The position numbers and the translations under genes were made by a program. Shown here one piece after another: positions 9,297-18,370 of a stretch of DNA of 64,000 bases (position 1 is its first letter; each line of letters opens with the position of its first letter). The notes below the pieces were generated by a model. That model searched no databases, was not told where the DNA came from, and saw nothing but the letters and a program-made list of their open reading frames with translations. Source of the stretch: Jeotgalibacillus proteolyticus (lineage in GTDB: Bacteria > Bacillota > Bacilli > Bacillales > Jeotgalibacillaceae); contig NZ_PREZ01000001.1 in assembly GCF_002926065.1 (NCBI RefSeq), positions 558,001 through 622,000 on the forward strand, written 5' to 3'.

Positions 9297-11879
9297 TTTT
9301 ATTCTGATTCTGTTTTCTTCAAGTATCAGCTCAACCTTTTGGTGAGGTAAAATAGTCCCTTTCACCAATTCTTTTGCGAGCAGTGTTTCAATTTCTTTTT
9401 GAATATATCTCTTAAGAGGCCGTGCACCAAATGAAGGATCATAGGCTGCTCCAGCGATAAATTCTGCTACGTCTTCATTAATTACTAAATGAATATGCTG
9501 ATCAGCCAGCCGCTCGCTGAGTTCCTCAGTCATTTTTCTAACGATTCCTTTCATCTGCTCATGACCGAGAGGATTAAATAAGACAATATCATCAATCCGA
9601 TTTAACAGCTCCGGTCTGAAATGATTTCTGAGCTCTTTCATCACTCTATCTTTAACAAGGTTATTTTCATTTGGAGAGTCTTCCAACATGTAGGTTGACC
9701 CAATATTAGACGTCATGATAATAATTGTATTTCTGAAGTCTACTGTTCTTCCTTTAGAGTCCGTAATGCGGCCGTCATCGAGCATTTGAAGCAAAATGTT
9801 AAAAACTTCAGGATGCGCTTTTTCGATTTCATCAAGAAGTATAACGGAATAAGGCTTACGTCTTACAGCCTCTGTCAGCTGACCGCCTTCTTCATATCCT
9901 ACATATCCCGGCGGTGCTCCGATCAGTCTTGCAACAGCATGCTTTTCCATGTACTCGGACATATCAATCCTGATCATCTGCTGCTCACTGTCAAACAGGG
10001 TGTGGGCAAGTGCTTTGGCAAGTTCTGTTTTCCCTACTCCTGTCGGGCCTAAAAAGATAAATGAGCCAATCGGTCTGTCAGGATCTTTTATGCCTGCTCT
10101 GGCGCGGATAACGGCCTCACTCACTGCTGTAACGGCTTCGTTCTGACCGATTACACGCTTAGTTAAGATTTCTTCAAGTCTTAGAAGCTTGTCCCGCTCG
10201 CCCTCCATAAGCCGATCAACGGGAATCCCTGTCCACCTTGCTACAATATTGGCTATTTCATCTTCTGTTACTTCCTCCCGAAGAAGCCTGTCTTCTTTAT
10301 TATGGCTTGTTACCTGCTCCTCAAGTGTTTTCAGATCTTTTTCTACTGAAGGGATTTTTCCGTGCTTAAGCTCAGCTGCCTTCGATAAGTTATACTCACC
10401 TTCCGCTTCCTCAAGCTCTCTTCTTAGTTGATCAAGCTCTTCTCTTTTTTGCTGAAGAATGAGTATGGACTGCTTTTCATCTTCCCATTTGGAGCGCATT
10501 GCATCGCTTTTTTCCCTCAGGTTTGAAAGCTCTTCCCTTAATACGGCAAGTCGTTCCTGGCTGGCTAAGTCATTCTCTTTAGACAGGGCAGCCTCTTCAA
10601 TCTCAAGCTGCATAACACGACGCGTTGATTCATCGAGCTCCTGCGGCATGGAATCAATCTCTGTACGGATCATAGCGCAGGCTTCATCCATTAAATCAAT
10701 CGCTTTATCCGGAAGAAAACGATCCGTTATATAACGTGAAGAGAGCGAGACGGCAGCTACTAGCGCCCTATCATGAATATTAACGCCGTGATGAATTTCA
10801 AAGCGTTCCTTTAATCCGCGCAAAATGGAAACCGTATCCTCTTCATCCGGCTCCTGTACCAGCACCTGCTGGAAACGGCGTTCAAGCGCAGGGTCTTTTT
10901 CGATATATTGTCTATGTTCATTTAAAGTCGTGGCACCGATACAGTGTACTTCTCCTCTTGCAAGCATCGGCTTTAAAATATTACCAGCATCCATTGCCCC
11001 TTCTGATTTACCTGCTCCTACAATTGTATGGAGTTCATCAATAAACAGCAGAATTCTGCCTTCACTTTTTTTAACCTCCGCTAAAACGGCTTTAAGCCTT
11101 TCTTCAAATTCCCCCCTGAATTTTGCTCCTGCTACAAGGGCGCTCATATCGAGCTCAAACACTGTTTTATCCTTTAAGCCTTCAGGTACATCCTTTCTCA
11201 CAATCCGCTGAGCCAGGCCTTCTACAATGGCTGTCTTCCCTACACCAGGCTCTCCGATCAAAACGGGATTGTTTTTTGTTTTCCGGGAGAGAATCCGAAT
11301 AACATGCCTTATCTCGGCGTCGCGCCCGATAACAGGGTCCATTTTGCCTTTGCGGACTTCTTCAACGAGGTCGCGTCCGTATTTTGTTAATGCTTCATAT
11401 GTGTTTTCAGGACTTTGGGTTGTCACTCTTCTTCCTCCTCTAATGGAATCAATGCATTCTTTTATTAGTGAAAAGGTAATGTTTTTAGTTTGTAAATAGG
11501 TAACGGTTGAATTAGAAGGAAGTTTCATCAAAGCGAGAATTAAATGCTCAACAGAAACATAATCATCCCCATACTCCTTCTTAGGTTCCTCCGCAAACTT
11601 AAACCATGAATAAACTTCATTCGATAAATGAGCGCCAAGCTGGCTGCTGTCTCCAGCAAAAGTTGGGAATCCTGCTATCTTGGCAGAAACTGTATTAAGC
11701 AGTCCGTCCAAATCCACCTGAGCCCGTGAAAAAATCTGCGGGGCAAGTCCTTCGTGATCTTTCAGTAAAGCGAATATTATATGTTCAGTTTCAATGGTAG
11801 AATTTTTATGCTCTATTGCTTGTTCTTTACCTCCTACAATAGCTTCCTGAACCTTATGCGTCATTTCATCAAGTTTCAT
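9294..11879 (-). CDS. clpB: ClpB disaggregase (AAA+ chaperone)
   Basis: This 861-aa Hsp100 ATPase threads aggregated proteins with DnaK help. Domains are: Clp N-repeat (1-145), AAA1 with Walker [14 protein letters not shown] and Walker [10 protein letters not shown], a long coiled-coil M-domain (about 400-520), AAA2 with [14 protein letters not shown] and the D2-small domain. No IGL/F ClpP-binding loop was noticed, which argues for ClpB over ClpC/E. The ATG at 11879 follows AGAGGTGA. A start 39 nt further upstream is rejected because it would place the CtsR site inside the gene. B. subtilis lacks clpB, but other Bacillaceae have it. Confidence 0.95.
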   Translation of the reverse strand: MKLDEMTHKVQEAIVGGKEQAIEHKNSTIETEHIIFALLKDHEGLAPQIFSRAQVDLDGLLNTVSAKIAGFPTFAGDSSQLGAHLSNEVYSWFKFAEEPKKEYGDDYVSVEHLILALMKLPSNSTVTYLQTKNITFSLIKECIDSIRGGRRVTTQSPENTYEALTKYGRDLVEEVRKGKMDPVIGRDAEIRHVIRILSRKTKNNPVLIGEPGVGKTAIVEGLAQRIVRKDVPEGLKDKTVFELDMSALVAGAKFRGEFEERLKAVLAEVKKSEGRILLFIDELHTIVGAGKSEGAMDAGNILKPMLARGEVHCIGATTLNEHRQYIEKDPALERRFQQVLVQEPDEEDTVSILRGLKERFEIHHGVNIHDRALVAAVSLSSRYITDRFLPDKAIDLMDEACAMIRTEIDSMPQELDESTRRVMQLEIEEAALSKENDLASQERLAVLREELSNLREKSDAMRSKWEDEKQSILILQQKREELDQLRRELEEAEGEYNLSKAAELKHGKIPSVEKDLKTLEEQVTSHNKEDRLLREEVTEDEIANIVARWTGIPVDRLMEGERDKLLRLEEILTKRVIGQNEAVTAVSEAVIRARAGIKDPDRPIGSFIFLGPTGVGKTELAKALAHTLFDSEQQMIRIDMSEYMEKHAVARLIGAPPGYVGYEEGGQLTEAVRRKPYSVILLDEIEKAHPEVFNILLQMLDDGRITDSKGRTVDFRNTIIIMTSNIGSTYMLEDSPNENNLVKDRVMKELRNHFRPELLNRIDDIVLFNPLGHEQMKGIVRKMTEELSERLADQHIHLVINEDVAEFIAGAAYDPSFGARPLKRYIQKEIETLLAKELVKGTILPHQKVELILEENRIRIK

Positions 11880-11891
11880 TAACTTCACCTC

Positions 11892-11908
11892 TTTGACCTT
11901 TACTGACC
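11892..11908 (-). promoter_or_regulatory. CtsR operator of clpB
   Basis: The minus strand reads GGTCAGTAAAGGTCAAA, two tandem heptads separated by three bases. It fits the CtsR repeat RGTCAAA-NAN-RGTCAAA with changes only in the first heptad. It lies between promoter and start codon, a typical repression site for the class III heat-shock regulon. Confidence 0.8.
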
Positions 11909-11916
11909 TTTTACTC

Positions 11917-11946
11917 ATCGTAGCACTGTCTTCATGAAATTGTAAA
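11917..11946 (-). promoter_or_regulatory. Putative sigma-A promoter of clpB
   Basis: On the minus strand TTTACA (11946-11941) and TACGAT (11922-11917) are 18 nt apart. The CtsR site begins 8 bp downstream of the -10. Confidence 0.5.
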
Positions 11947-12026
11947 GAAAATTGGCTTTACTTGGATTTGGTTAGATGGTTAAATAAACACTAGTGCTAA
12001 ATTAGTGAGAGTAAGTGGAGGTTTCT

Positions 12027-12863
12027 ATGGAATCAGAACAATTATTTCTATTATTAAAATATTTATTTTTAGGCTTATTTCAAGGCTTTACTGAGCCGAT
12101 CCCAGTATCATCAAGCGGGCATTTGCTTTTAGCCCAGTATTTTTTAGGGGTCGAAATTGAAGGTGGAGAAGGCGGCGCTTTTACGTTCGAGCTTCTTGTC
12201 AATGCAGCTTCTCTTATTGCGGTTCTCTTAATTTTCCGTGAGGATATTAAGCGCCTCATCGTGCGGGGCTTAGGCTACATTAAAACAAAAAATCCTGAGG
12301 ACAAGACAGAATTTGATTTTATTATCTATCTGCTGATTGGTACGATCCCTGCAGGAGTTATTGGTGTAGTGTTTGGTGATTACATAGCAGAAGCTACTGT
12401 TTCGATTGTGGCAGTAACACTTATGATTACCGGTCTCGCCTTGTTTTTAATCAGAAATCTCAGGGGTAAACGCGGTGAGGGTGGAATGACTTTAAAAGAT
12501 GCTTTGATCATCGGGCTTGCACAGGCAATTGCGTTAATTCCCGGAATCAGCCGGAGCGGTGCAACCATCGTAGCTGCAATGGCACGGGGAATTCACCAGG
12601 AAACAGCGCTCAGATATTCTTTCCTGCTTTTCATTCCGGTGAGCCTTGGAGGAACTGTGCTGAGTTTGTCAGATCTGTTAAATAATGAGCATTTAGCTGA
12701 CTTGTGGATTCCCTATTTGCTCGCATTTCTCGCGTCATTAGTCGCCTCATATTTTTCATTAAAGTGGTTTATGAATATTATGGCCAGAGGGAATTTAATT
12801 TATTTTGCGGTCTACTGTCTAGCAGTTGGTCCAATTGTTCTCCTTGTTCTTTATCTGCAATAA
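12027..12863 (+). CDS. uppP: Undecaprenyl-diphosphatase UppP (BacA)
   Basis: This 278-aa membrane phosphatase recycles undecaprenyl pyrophosphate to the carrier phosphate for cell-wall synthesis and can confer bacitracin tolerance. Family motifs are present: [14 protein letters not shown] near the N-terminus (the usual form is QGxTEFLPVSSTGH) and [14 protein letters not shown] in the second half, with about eight hydrophobic helices. GTGGAGG at 12015-12021 is the ribosome site of the ATG at 12027. A longer start in that GTG is unlikely. It diverges from clpB and is monocistronic. Confidence 0.93.
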   Translation: MESEQLFLLLKYLFLGLFQGFTEPIPVSSSGHLLLAQYFLGVEIEGGEGGAFTFELLVNAASLIAVLLIFREDIKRLIVRGLGYIKTKNPEDKTEFDFIIYLLIGTIPAGVIGVVFGDYIAEATVSIVAVTLMITGLALFLIRNLRGKRGEGGMTLKDALIIGLAQAIALIPGISRSGATIVAAMARGIHQETALRYSFLLFIPVSLGGTVLSLSDLLNNEHLADLWIPYLLAFLASLVASYFSLKWFMNIMARGNLIYFAVYCLAVGPIVLLVLYLQ

Positions 12864-12871
12864 GTGAATTC

Positions 12872-12911
12872 AAAAAAAGAGATTACGCATTTTCGCGTAA
12901 TCTCTTTTTTA
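12872..12911. terminator. Bidirectional terminator of uppP and yitW
   Basis: The inverted repeat AGAGATTACGC / GCGTAATCTCT has loop ATTTTC and flanking A and T runs. It lies between the convergent uppP and yitW. Confidence 0.9.
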
Positions 12912-13220
12912 TCAGGTAATTCCTAATGCGATCTTTGCATAGCGTGACATGTTATCCTTGCTCCATGCTGGCGTCCAGACAATATTAACATCCACTTCGC
13001 CGACTTCAGGGATATCAGCAAGCGCTGCCTTAACCTGGTCCACAATAACCGGAGCAAGCGGACAGCCCATTGAAGTCAAAGTCATTTTTACCTCTGTTTT
13101 GCCTTCTTCTTCCTGAGTGACGTCATAAACCAAACCGAGGTTAACGATATCAATCCCAAGCTCCGGGTCGATGACCTGCTCCAAAGCGCCCATGATGCTC
13201 TCTTTTAGTTCCTGATCCAT
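12912..13220 (-). CDS. yitW: YitW-like MIP18/SufT-family Fe-S assembly factor
   Basis: This 102-aa protein consists of one DUF59/FeS_assembly_P domain. It has IDPELGIDIVNLGLVY near residues 17-32 and the TSMGCPLAPVI segment with the single conserved Cys. PaaD/SufT relatives act in maturation of iron-sulfur proteins. The length equals that of B. subtilis YitW. It lies next to a YitV-like hydrolase, as in B. subtilis, and is separated from it by 71 bp. The biochemical role is inferred from family only. Confidence 0.85.
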   Translation of the reverse strand: MDQELKESIMGALEQVIDPELGIDIVNLGLVYDVTQEEEGKTEVKMTLTSMGCPLAPVIVDQVKAALADIPEVGEVDVNIVWTPAWSKDNMSRYAKIALGIT

Positions 13221-13291
13221 TTATCTCACTCCTCATACCATTTACTACTTACCATCATAGCAGACTTTTTAATCCGGTGAAAATGTTATGT

Positions 13292-14059
13292 TTAAAGGTG
13301 CTTGCTAAACCACTTTACCGTCTCAAGAACTCCTTTTCTTGAAACCTTATGACCTGCATTTTCATCTGTAATAAACCTTATGTTATCGGGTTTATTCTCG
13401 TATTGAGGATACACTGTTTTAAAGAAAGTATGCGCAGGTTCATACGGCACGACTGTATCAGCTTTTCCATGCCAGAATAAAAGCGGCCGCTGCTTCAGTT
13501 TTTCAGGATGGAGGCTCAGGTCATAATCAGCCAATACCTTCAGCTGTTCTTCAATTTCCTCATCAGTCATCGGAAGCCTGAACCCGTTTTTCTTAAAATG
13601 ATTTATCTGTGCTTTAGCGAATCCTACATAAGCAGGCGCCCCCATGAGACTTGCTGCAGCCTTAATCCATTCATACTGCGTCAGCGCACCAAGTGTTACT
13701 ATCCCGCCCATTGATGAGCCGGTTAATCCAATTCTGCCTTTCTCGATCAGGTTCCTGCTTTCATATTCGTTCTTTATAATGTTAAGCTCCTCGATTGTTT
13801 GAATAACGATCTGCCAAAATCGTGTACTTAAAACAACTTCATTTAGATTCTGTCCTCTTTTACCATGGAGCATCGCATCAGGTAAAAGCACGCGAAAGCC
13901 TTCTTCAGCAAGCAGATAAGCAACATGCAGATTGTGCTCTTTTGCACTTGTAAACCCGTGTATAAAGAATACAGTCGGCAAAGGCTGAGCCGCATATTCT
14001 TCCTTCACTACATGCAGTAAAGGGATTTCTTTGATCGTTTCGTTTTGAATTGAAATCAT
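13292..14059 (-). CDS. yitV: YitV-like alpha/beta hydrolase
   Basis: This 255-aa cytoplasmic hydrolase of the prolyl-oligopeptidase/DLH-like type has an oxyanion HGFTSAKEHN near residue 35, nucleophile elbow GSSMGG, acid residue in WHGKADTVVPYEP, and a C-terminal His in ENAGHKVSR. Two starts are possible. ATG 14059 (MISIQNET) is preferred because GGGAGG lies 11 nt upstream and the length equals that of B. subtilis YitV. ATG 14068 leaves only 2 nt. The natural substrate is unknown. Confidence 0.85.
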   Translation of the reverse strand: MISIQNETIKEIPLLHVVKEEYAAQPLPTVFFIHGFTSAKEHNLHVAYLLAEEGFRVLLPDAMLHGKRGQNLNEVVLSTRFWQIVIQTIEELNIIKNEYESRNLIEKGRIGLTGSSMGGIVTLGALTQYEWIKAAASLMGAPAYVGFAKAQINHFKKNGFRLPMTDEEIEEQLKVLADYDLSLHPEKLKQRPLLFWHGKADTVVPYEPAHTFFKTVYPQYENKPDNIRFITDENAGHKVSRKGVLETVKWFSKHL

Positions 14060-14216
14060 ATCGTGCATTTCCTCCCAGCAATTCGTTCACTTCTTTAATC
14101 GTACCATGTAACCCAATTAATGGCATGTGATTTGCCCATACAGACAGAATGTGATCTTGGAAGAAAAATGGTACAATTACTGGAGAATACACTTGACTAG
14201 CTAAAGGAGAACGGTG

Positions 14217-15026
14217 ATGGAAAAGCATCTTATTGTATTGGACCTCGACGGAACACTTTTGACAGATGAAAAAATCATTTCTGAAAAAACGAAAACAACT
14301 CTTTTTAAAGCAAAAGAAGAAGGTCACGAAGTTATGATCGCAACAGGAAGACCATACAGAGCGAGTGAAGCCTATTATAAAGAGCTTGGCCTTACTACTC
14401 CAATCGTAAACTTTAATGGAGCATTTGTGCATAACCCGGTGAATCAAAGGTGGGGCGTTTTTCACGAACCAATGGATTTAAGGGTGGTCAGGGACGTCGT
14501 TGAAGCGTGTCAGGATTTCCAATTTCACAATATTGTTGCTGAAATACTCGATGACGTTTATTTGCATTATCATGATGAAAAGCTTTTGGATATTTTCAGC
14601 TTCGGCAACCCCGCCATTCAAACAGGCGACCTGAGAACCTATCTTCCTGCGAGCCCTACTAGCGTTCTGATTCATGCGGATGAAAAAGATGTACAAACTA
14701 TTCGCAGCCATTTAGATGATGTTCATGCAGAGGTAATTGATCATCGCAGGTGGGGCGCTCCGTGGCATGTAATCGAATTAGTTAAAAAAGGGCTTAATAA
14801 GGCTGTAGGAATCAGGAAAGCGGCCGATGCTCTTACCATCCCGCAAAGCCGTATTATCGCTTTTGGGGATGAAGATAATGATATTGAAATGCTTGAATTT
14901 GCAGGAATCGGTGTGGCAATGGAAAATGGCATTAAATCTGTTCAGACAGCTGCAAATGAAATCACCGCTTCAAACAATGAAGATGGAATTGCATTATTTC
15001 TGGAACAAAGACTAAAACTTGTATAA
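14217..15026 (+). CDS. yitU: YitU-like Cof-type HAD phosphatase
   Basis: This 269-aa HAD-superfamily hydrolase of the Cof/IIB type has nucleophile motif DLDGTLLT at residues about 8-15, a cap domain in the middle, the Lys near KGLNKAVG, and metal-binding GDEDNDIEML. B. subtilis YitU is linked to flavin-mononucleotide dephosphorylation, and its place between yitT and yitV is the same here. AAAGGAGA ends 6 nt before the ATG at 14217, so the in-frame GTG one codon earlier is not used. It is transcribed away from yitV and toward yitT. Confidence 0.87.
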   Translation: MEKHLIVLDLDGTLLTDEKIISEKTKTTLFKAKEEGHEVMIATGRPYRASEAYYKELGLTTPIVNFNGAFVHNPVNQRWGVFHEPMDLRVVRDVVEACQDFQFHNIVAEILDDVYLHYHDEKLLDIFSFGNPAIQTGDLRTYLPASPTSVLIHADEKDVQTIRSHLDDVHAEVIDHRRWGAPWHVIELVKKGLNKAVGIRKAADALTIPQSRIIAFGDEDNDIEMLEFAGIGVAMENGIKSVQTAANEITASNNEDGIALFLEQRLKLV

Positions 15027-15066
15027 AAATACGGCCCTTTTTAAAAAAGGGGCCGCATTTTTTTAC
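15023..15066. terminator. Bidirectional terminator of yitU and yitT
   Basis: The A-rich stem AAAATACGGCCC pairs with GGGCCGCATTTT, with T-runs on both strands. It lies between the convergent ends of yitU and yitT. Confidence 0.85.
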
Positions 15067-15956
15067 TCATCCTTTCTGAAAAAGCCAAATACACCAGTTG
15101 TCTGCATCACGTTCGTAAAAGCATTAGGATCTACTTTATGAACAATGCGTTCAAGCTCAAAAAGCTCATACCGGGTAATAACAATAATCAGCATCTCCTT
15201 GCTTTCGTCCGTAAAGGCCCCCCTTGCAGGAACGATCGTGATCCCCCTGACAAGCCTTTCATGAATCGCATGCTTTACCTCGCTTGTCTTTTTCGTCACG
15301 ATCATGGCAGTGAGTTTTTCATGTCTCGTATGAATCGCATCAATCATACGTGTAGACACATACAGCGTTACAAGTGTATATAATCCCTGCTCCCAGCCAA
15401 AAAGAAAACTCGCTGCTAAAATTATGCCTGAATTCATACTGAAAAAATAAATACCAACCGGTTTGTCGTGGAGTCTGGATAAAATCATCGCAATAATATC
15501 CATCCCCCCGGTCGAGGCACCCCACTTGAGGGTGAAACCTACGCCTATTCCTGCTATAACACCTCCAAAAACTGCGTTTAGCAAAATATCAGGCGATACC
15601 TCCACGATTGGAATAATCGCCAGGAATATCGTTGTAAAGCCTACAGAAATCATACTGTAAATCGTAAACATCCTGCCAACCCGCATCCATCCAAGGATAA
15701 TCGCCGGGATATTTAAAATCAGCAGCAAAATTCCCGTTGAAATATAGATAGGTGTGAATTCATAAAAAATATTGGATAATAGCTGCGCCAGGCCAGTAAA
15801 TCCGCTGGCAAAAACATTAGCCGGGATAAGAAACAGATTCAGTGCGACGGCATTTAAAGCAGCACCGATGATCACAACAATTATTTTTCTTACCTCAAGC
15901 CATATTGTTTCGTTTGATACTTTTGAAAGCGAAAATGATTCTTTTTGTTTTTTCAA
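15063..15956 (-). CDS. yitT: YitT-family membrane protein
   Basis: This 297-aa protein has a cytoplasmic N-terminus, five to six predicted helices (residues about 27-190) and a C-terminal soluble DUF2179 domain with TAMIVTKKTSEVKHAI and KEMLIIVITRYE. It belongs to the DUF161/YitT family, which is widespread in Firmicutes and of unknown function. The start is TTG at 15956 with a strong GGAGGGG site 5 nt upstream. It is divergent from yitS with 124 bp between, as in the yitS-yitT neighbourhood of B. subtilis. Confidence 0.85.
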   Translation of the reverse strand: MKKQKESFSLSKVSNETIWLEVRKIIVVIIGAALNAVALNLFLIPANVFASGFTGLAQLLSNIFYEFTPIYISTGILLLILNIPAIILGWMRVGRMFTIYSMISVGFTTIFLAIIPIVEVSPDILLNAVFGGVIAGIGVGFTLKWGASTGGMDIIAMILSRLHDKPVGIYFFSMNSGIILAASFLFGWEQGLYTLVTLYVSTRMIDAIHTRHEKLTAMIVTKKTSEVKHAIHERLVRGITIVPARGAFTDESKEMLIIVITRYELFELERIVHKVDPNAFTNVMQTTGVFGFFRKDE

Positions 15957-16080
15957 TTCTTCCCCTCCTATTCCGCCTCTTTATTTATTTACCTAATTCA
16001 CCGGTTCCTACACCATTTCATTGTAAAATCCCGCTATAATCGCTAAACTTAAAATAAATGACTAAAAAGGGATGATGAAA

Positions 16081-16953
16081 ATGGATTTTCAATTATTTGC
16101 TGACAGCGCCTCTGATTTGCCAAGGGACTACTTTTCGGAACATGATATTGTTCTCCTGCCTTTGCGTGTACATATCGATAAAGAAGAATACGAAGACCTT
16201 GTGACAATTGAGTCCAAGGATGTTTTTGATGCCATCCGTAACGGCAAGCAGCCGAAAACCTCCCAGGCCAGCCCCCAGCAGATGGAAGAAGAGTTTATCA
16301 AGCTTGCCGATTCAGGAAGAAAGGGACTGTATATTGCTTTTTCTTCGGAGTTATCAGGAACCTACCAGACAGCTGTTATGGTAAGAGATCAATTAAAAGA
16401 AGAATACCCTTCTTTAGATCTGGTTATTATAGACTCAAAGTCCGCATCGCTCGGTTATGGATTATCTGTAAAATATGCAGCGGATCTTATGAAGGAAGGC
16501 AAAGACCGGGATACAGTTGCAGAAGAAGCAGAATTTCATTGTCAGCATATGGAGCATCTTTTCACAGTTGAAGATCTTGATTACCTTGCAAAGGGCGGCC
16601 GTGTAACCAGAGCTTCGGCATTTATTGGGGGTCTGTTAAATATTAAGCCGCTGCTCCATGTTGAAGACGGAAAGCTGGTTCCCTTAGAAAAGCTTAGAGG
16701 CAAAAAGAAGCTGCTTAAAAGAATTATTGAGGTAATGAAAGAGCGCGGAGACGGGTTGGATCAGCAGGTTATCGGCATCAGCCACGGCGATGATGAACCG
16801 CTTGCCGAAGAAATTAAAACCATGATCATTGATGAATTTGGAACAACAGAATTTTTTACCGGATTAATTGGATCAGCTGTCGGTGCACATGCAGGTCCAG
16901 GCACACTCGCCATCTTCTTCTTGAACAAACTTCCGGATTCAGCTTCAAAATAA
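16081..16953 (+). CDS. yitS: DegV-family fatty-acid-binding protein (YitS-like)
   Basis: This 290-aa protein belongs to the DegV/FakB fold family. The N-terminal FADSASDLP supplies the conserved Ser of the lipid-binding site, followed by KTSQASP, and LIGSAVGAHAGPGTLAI closes the domain. FakB-type members present fatty acids to FakA kinase. Which role this paralogue has is open. Three in-frame ATGs exist. The third (16081) is 9 nt from AAGGG and is chosen; the first at 16072 would add three residues. A TATAAT lies at 16035-16040. The following gene starts 10 bp downstream. Confidence 0.85.
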   Translation: MDFQLFADSASDLPRDYFSEHDIVLLPLRVHIDKEEYEDLVTIESKDVFDAIRNGKQPKTSQASPQQMEEEFIKLADSGRKGLYIAFSSELSGTYQTAVMVRDQLKEEYPSLDLVIIDSKSASLGYGLSVKYAADLMKEGKDRDTVAEEAEFHCQHMEHLFTVEDLDYLAKGGRVTRASAFIGGLLNIKPLLHVEDGKLVPLEKLRGKKKLLKRIIEVMKERGDGLDQQVIGISHGDDEPLAEEIKTMIIDEFGTTEFFTGLIGSAVGAHAGPGTLAIFFLNKLPDSASK

Positions 16954-16963
16954 GGAGGAGCAT

Positions 16964-18313
16964 ATGAAAAAGAAAGTCGTAGTCGTTGGTGGAGTAGCAG
17001 GAGGTGCGACCTTCTCTTCTCAGCTTAGAATGCTGGATAAGGATATTGAAATTATTATTGTAGAAAAATCCGGCACTATGTCCTTTGCAAATTGCGGGAT
17101 GCCCTATTACCTGGGAGGATTTATTAAGGAGCGGGAGAAGCTGATTGCCGCAACGCCTGAGTCCTTTCAAAAAGACCGCAACATAGAGGTAAGGCTTAGC
17201 CATGAAGCAATTTCAATTGACAGGGAAGAAAAAACATTACTCGTGCTAGACCATCATAACCAGCGGCGCTATACGGAAAAATATGACCTGCTTGTCCTAT
17301 CACCAGGAGTTTCTCCTGTCATTCCTGATATACAGGGGCTTTCAAATGCAAACTGCTACACGCTTCGTGCTTATGAAGACATGCTTAGAATTGATGACGA
17401 TCTAACTGCTAATAAATTTAAAAGTGTTTGTATCGTAGGTGGAGGGTTTATTGGCGTGGAAATGGCCGAAAACCTAAAAAACAGAGGACTTGAGGTATCA
17501 CTCATACAACGGTCCGAGCATGTTTTAAGTGTTTTAGATAAAGATATGTCAGCAATAATAGAAGCCGAATTAATTGCTCAGGGAATCCATCTTCACAAAG
17601 ACCTTACAATCAGCCGGATAGATGATAATGGACGCACGCTTTCGTTAACAGACGGCAGTACCATTGAAGCGGATTGTCTTATTCTGTCAGTAGGCGTTGC
17701 CCCGAACACAAAGCTTGCTGTTCACTCAAATCTTGCTATCGGGGAAACGACAGGCATTAAAGTAAATGAGTACATGCAGACAAGTGACCCTTCTATTTAT
17801 GCTGTAGGCGATGTAATCGAAACAACTGATTTGATTACAGGAGATCCAAAACGGGTTCCTTTAGCTTGGGTTGCACATCGTCAGGCCTATGTTGCAGCAA
17901 AGCATATTACCCACAGTCCAGTCCCGTTTAAAGGAACGCTAGGGACATCGATATGCAAGGTTTTCACGCTAGATGCTGCCTCTCTTGGCTTAAATGAGGC
18001 CCATTTAAAAGAGAAGGAAATCGAGTATGAAACGGTTATCCACGAATCCAAACAGCATGCCGGCTATTTTCCCGGCGCCTCTGACCTGCGCTTAAAGGTG
18101 CACTTTTCTCCGATAGACGGAAAGATCTTTGGAGGTCAGGCAGTAGGCAGTGACGGTGTAGATAAGAGAATGGATATTTTATCCACTGCGATATCAAGCG
18201 GAATGACAGTTTTAGACCTGCAGGAAATTGAAGTTGCCTACGCTCCACCCTTCTCAAGTCCAAAGGACCCAATAAATATGATTGGCTATAAGGCAGCAAA
18301 AAAGATGAAATAA
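16964..18313 (+). CDS. CoA-disulfide reductase-like flavoprotein
   Basis: This 449-aa pyridine-nucleotide-disulfide oxidoreductase has the N-terminal FAD motif VVVGGVAGGATFS, the single redox Cys44 in FANCGMPYYLGG typical of CoADR/NADH oxidase enzymes, an NADPH motif CIVGGGFIGVEMAE, YAVGDVIE for FAD, and a C-terminal dimerisation domain with Tyr pairs near ADLR and AYAPPFSSPKDPIN. It probably keeps CoA or another low-molecular-weight thiol reduced in the cytosol; NADH oxidase or persulfide reductase activity are alternatives. AAGGAGGAG precedes the ATG. It is likely co-transcribed with yitS and ends at a terminator. Confidence 0.85.
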   Translation: MKKKVVVVGGVAGGATFSSQLRMLDKDIEIIIVEKSGTMSFANCGMPYYLGGFIKEREKLIAATPESFQKDRNIEVRLSHEAISIDREEKTLLVLDHHNQRRYTEKYDLLVLSPGVSPVIPDIQGLSNANCYTLRAYEDMLRIDDDLTANKFKSVCIVGGGFIGVEMAENLKNRGLEVSLIQRSEHVLSVLDKDMSAIIEAELIAQGIHLHKDLTISRIDDNGRTLSLTDGSTIEADCLILSVGVAPNTKLAVHSNLAIGETTGIKVNEYMQTSDPSIYAVGDVIETTDLITGDPKRVPLAWVAHRQAYVAAKHITHSPVPFKGTLGTSICKVFTLDAASLGLNEAHLKEKEIEYETVIHESKQHAGYFPGASDLRLKVHFSPIDGKIFGGQAVGSDGVDKRMDILSTAISSGMTVLDLQEIEVAYAPPFSSPKDPINMIGYKAAKKMK

Positions 18314-18316
18314 GCT

Positions 18317-18361
18317 AAAAACCCCTGATGGAAAACAATTTGTTTTCTTTCAGGGGTTTTT
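18317..18361. terminator. Terminator between the CoA-disulfide reductase gene and the LacI-type regulator
   Basis: The outer arms AAAAACCCCTGA / TCAGGGGTTTTT enclose an inner GAAAAC / GTTTTC stem. A and T runs on both sides suit both convergent genes. Confidence 0.88.
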
Positions 18362-18370
18362 ACATTCATC

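Noticed and set aside
13905-14465. 186-codon minus frame across the start of yitV and yitU
   Set aside because: It overlaps two well-supported genes and the yitU promoter, is rich in Cys/Phe typical of shadow frames, and has no ribosome site.
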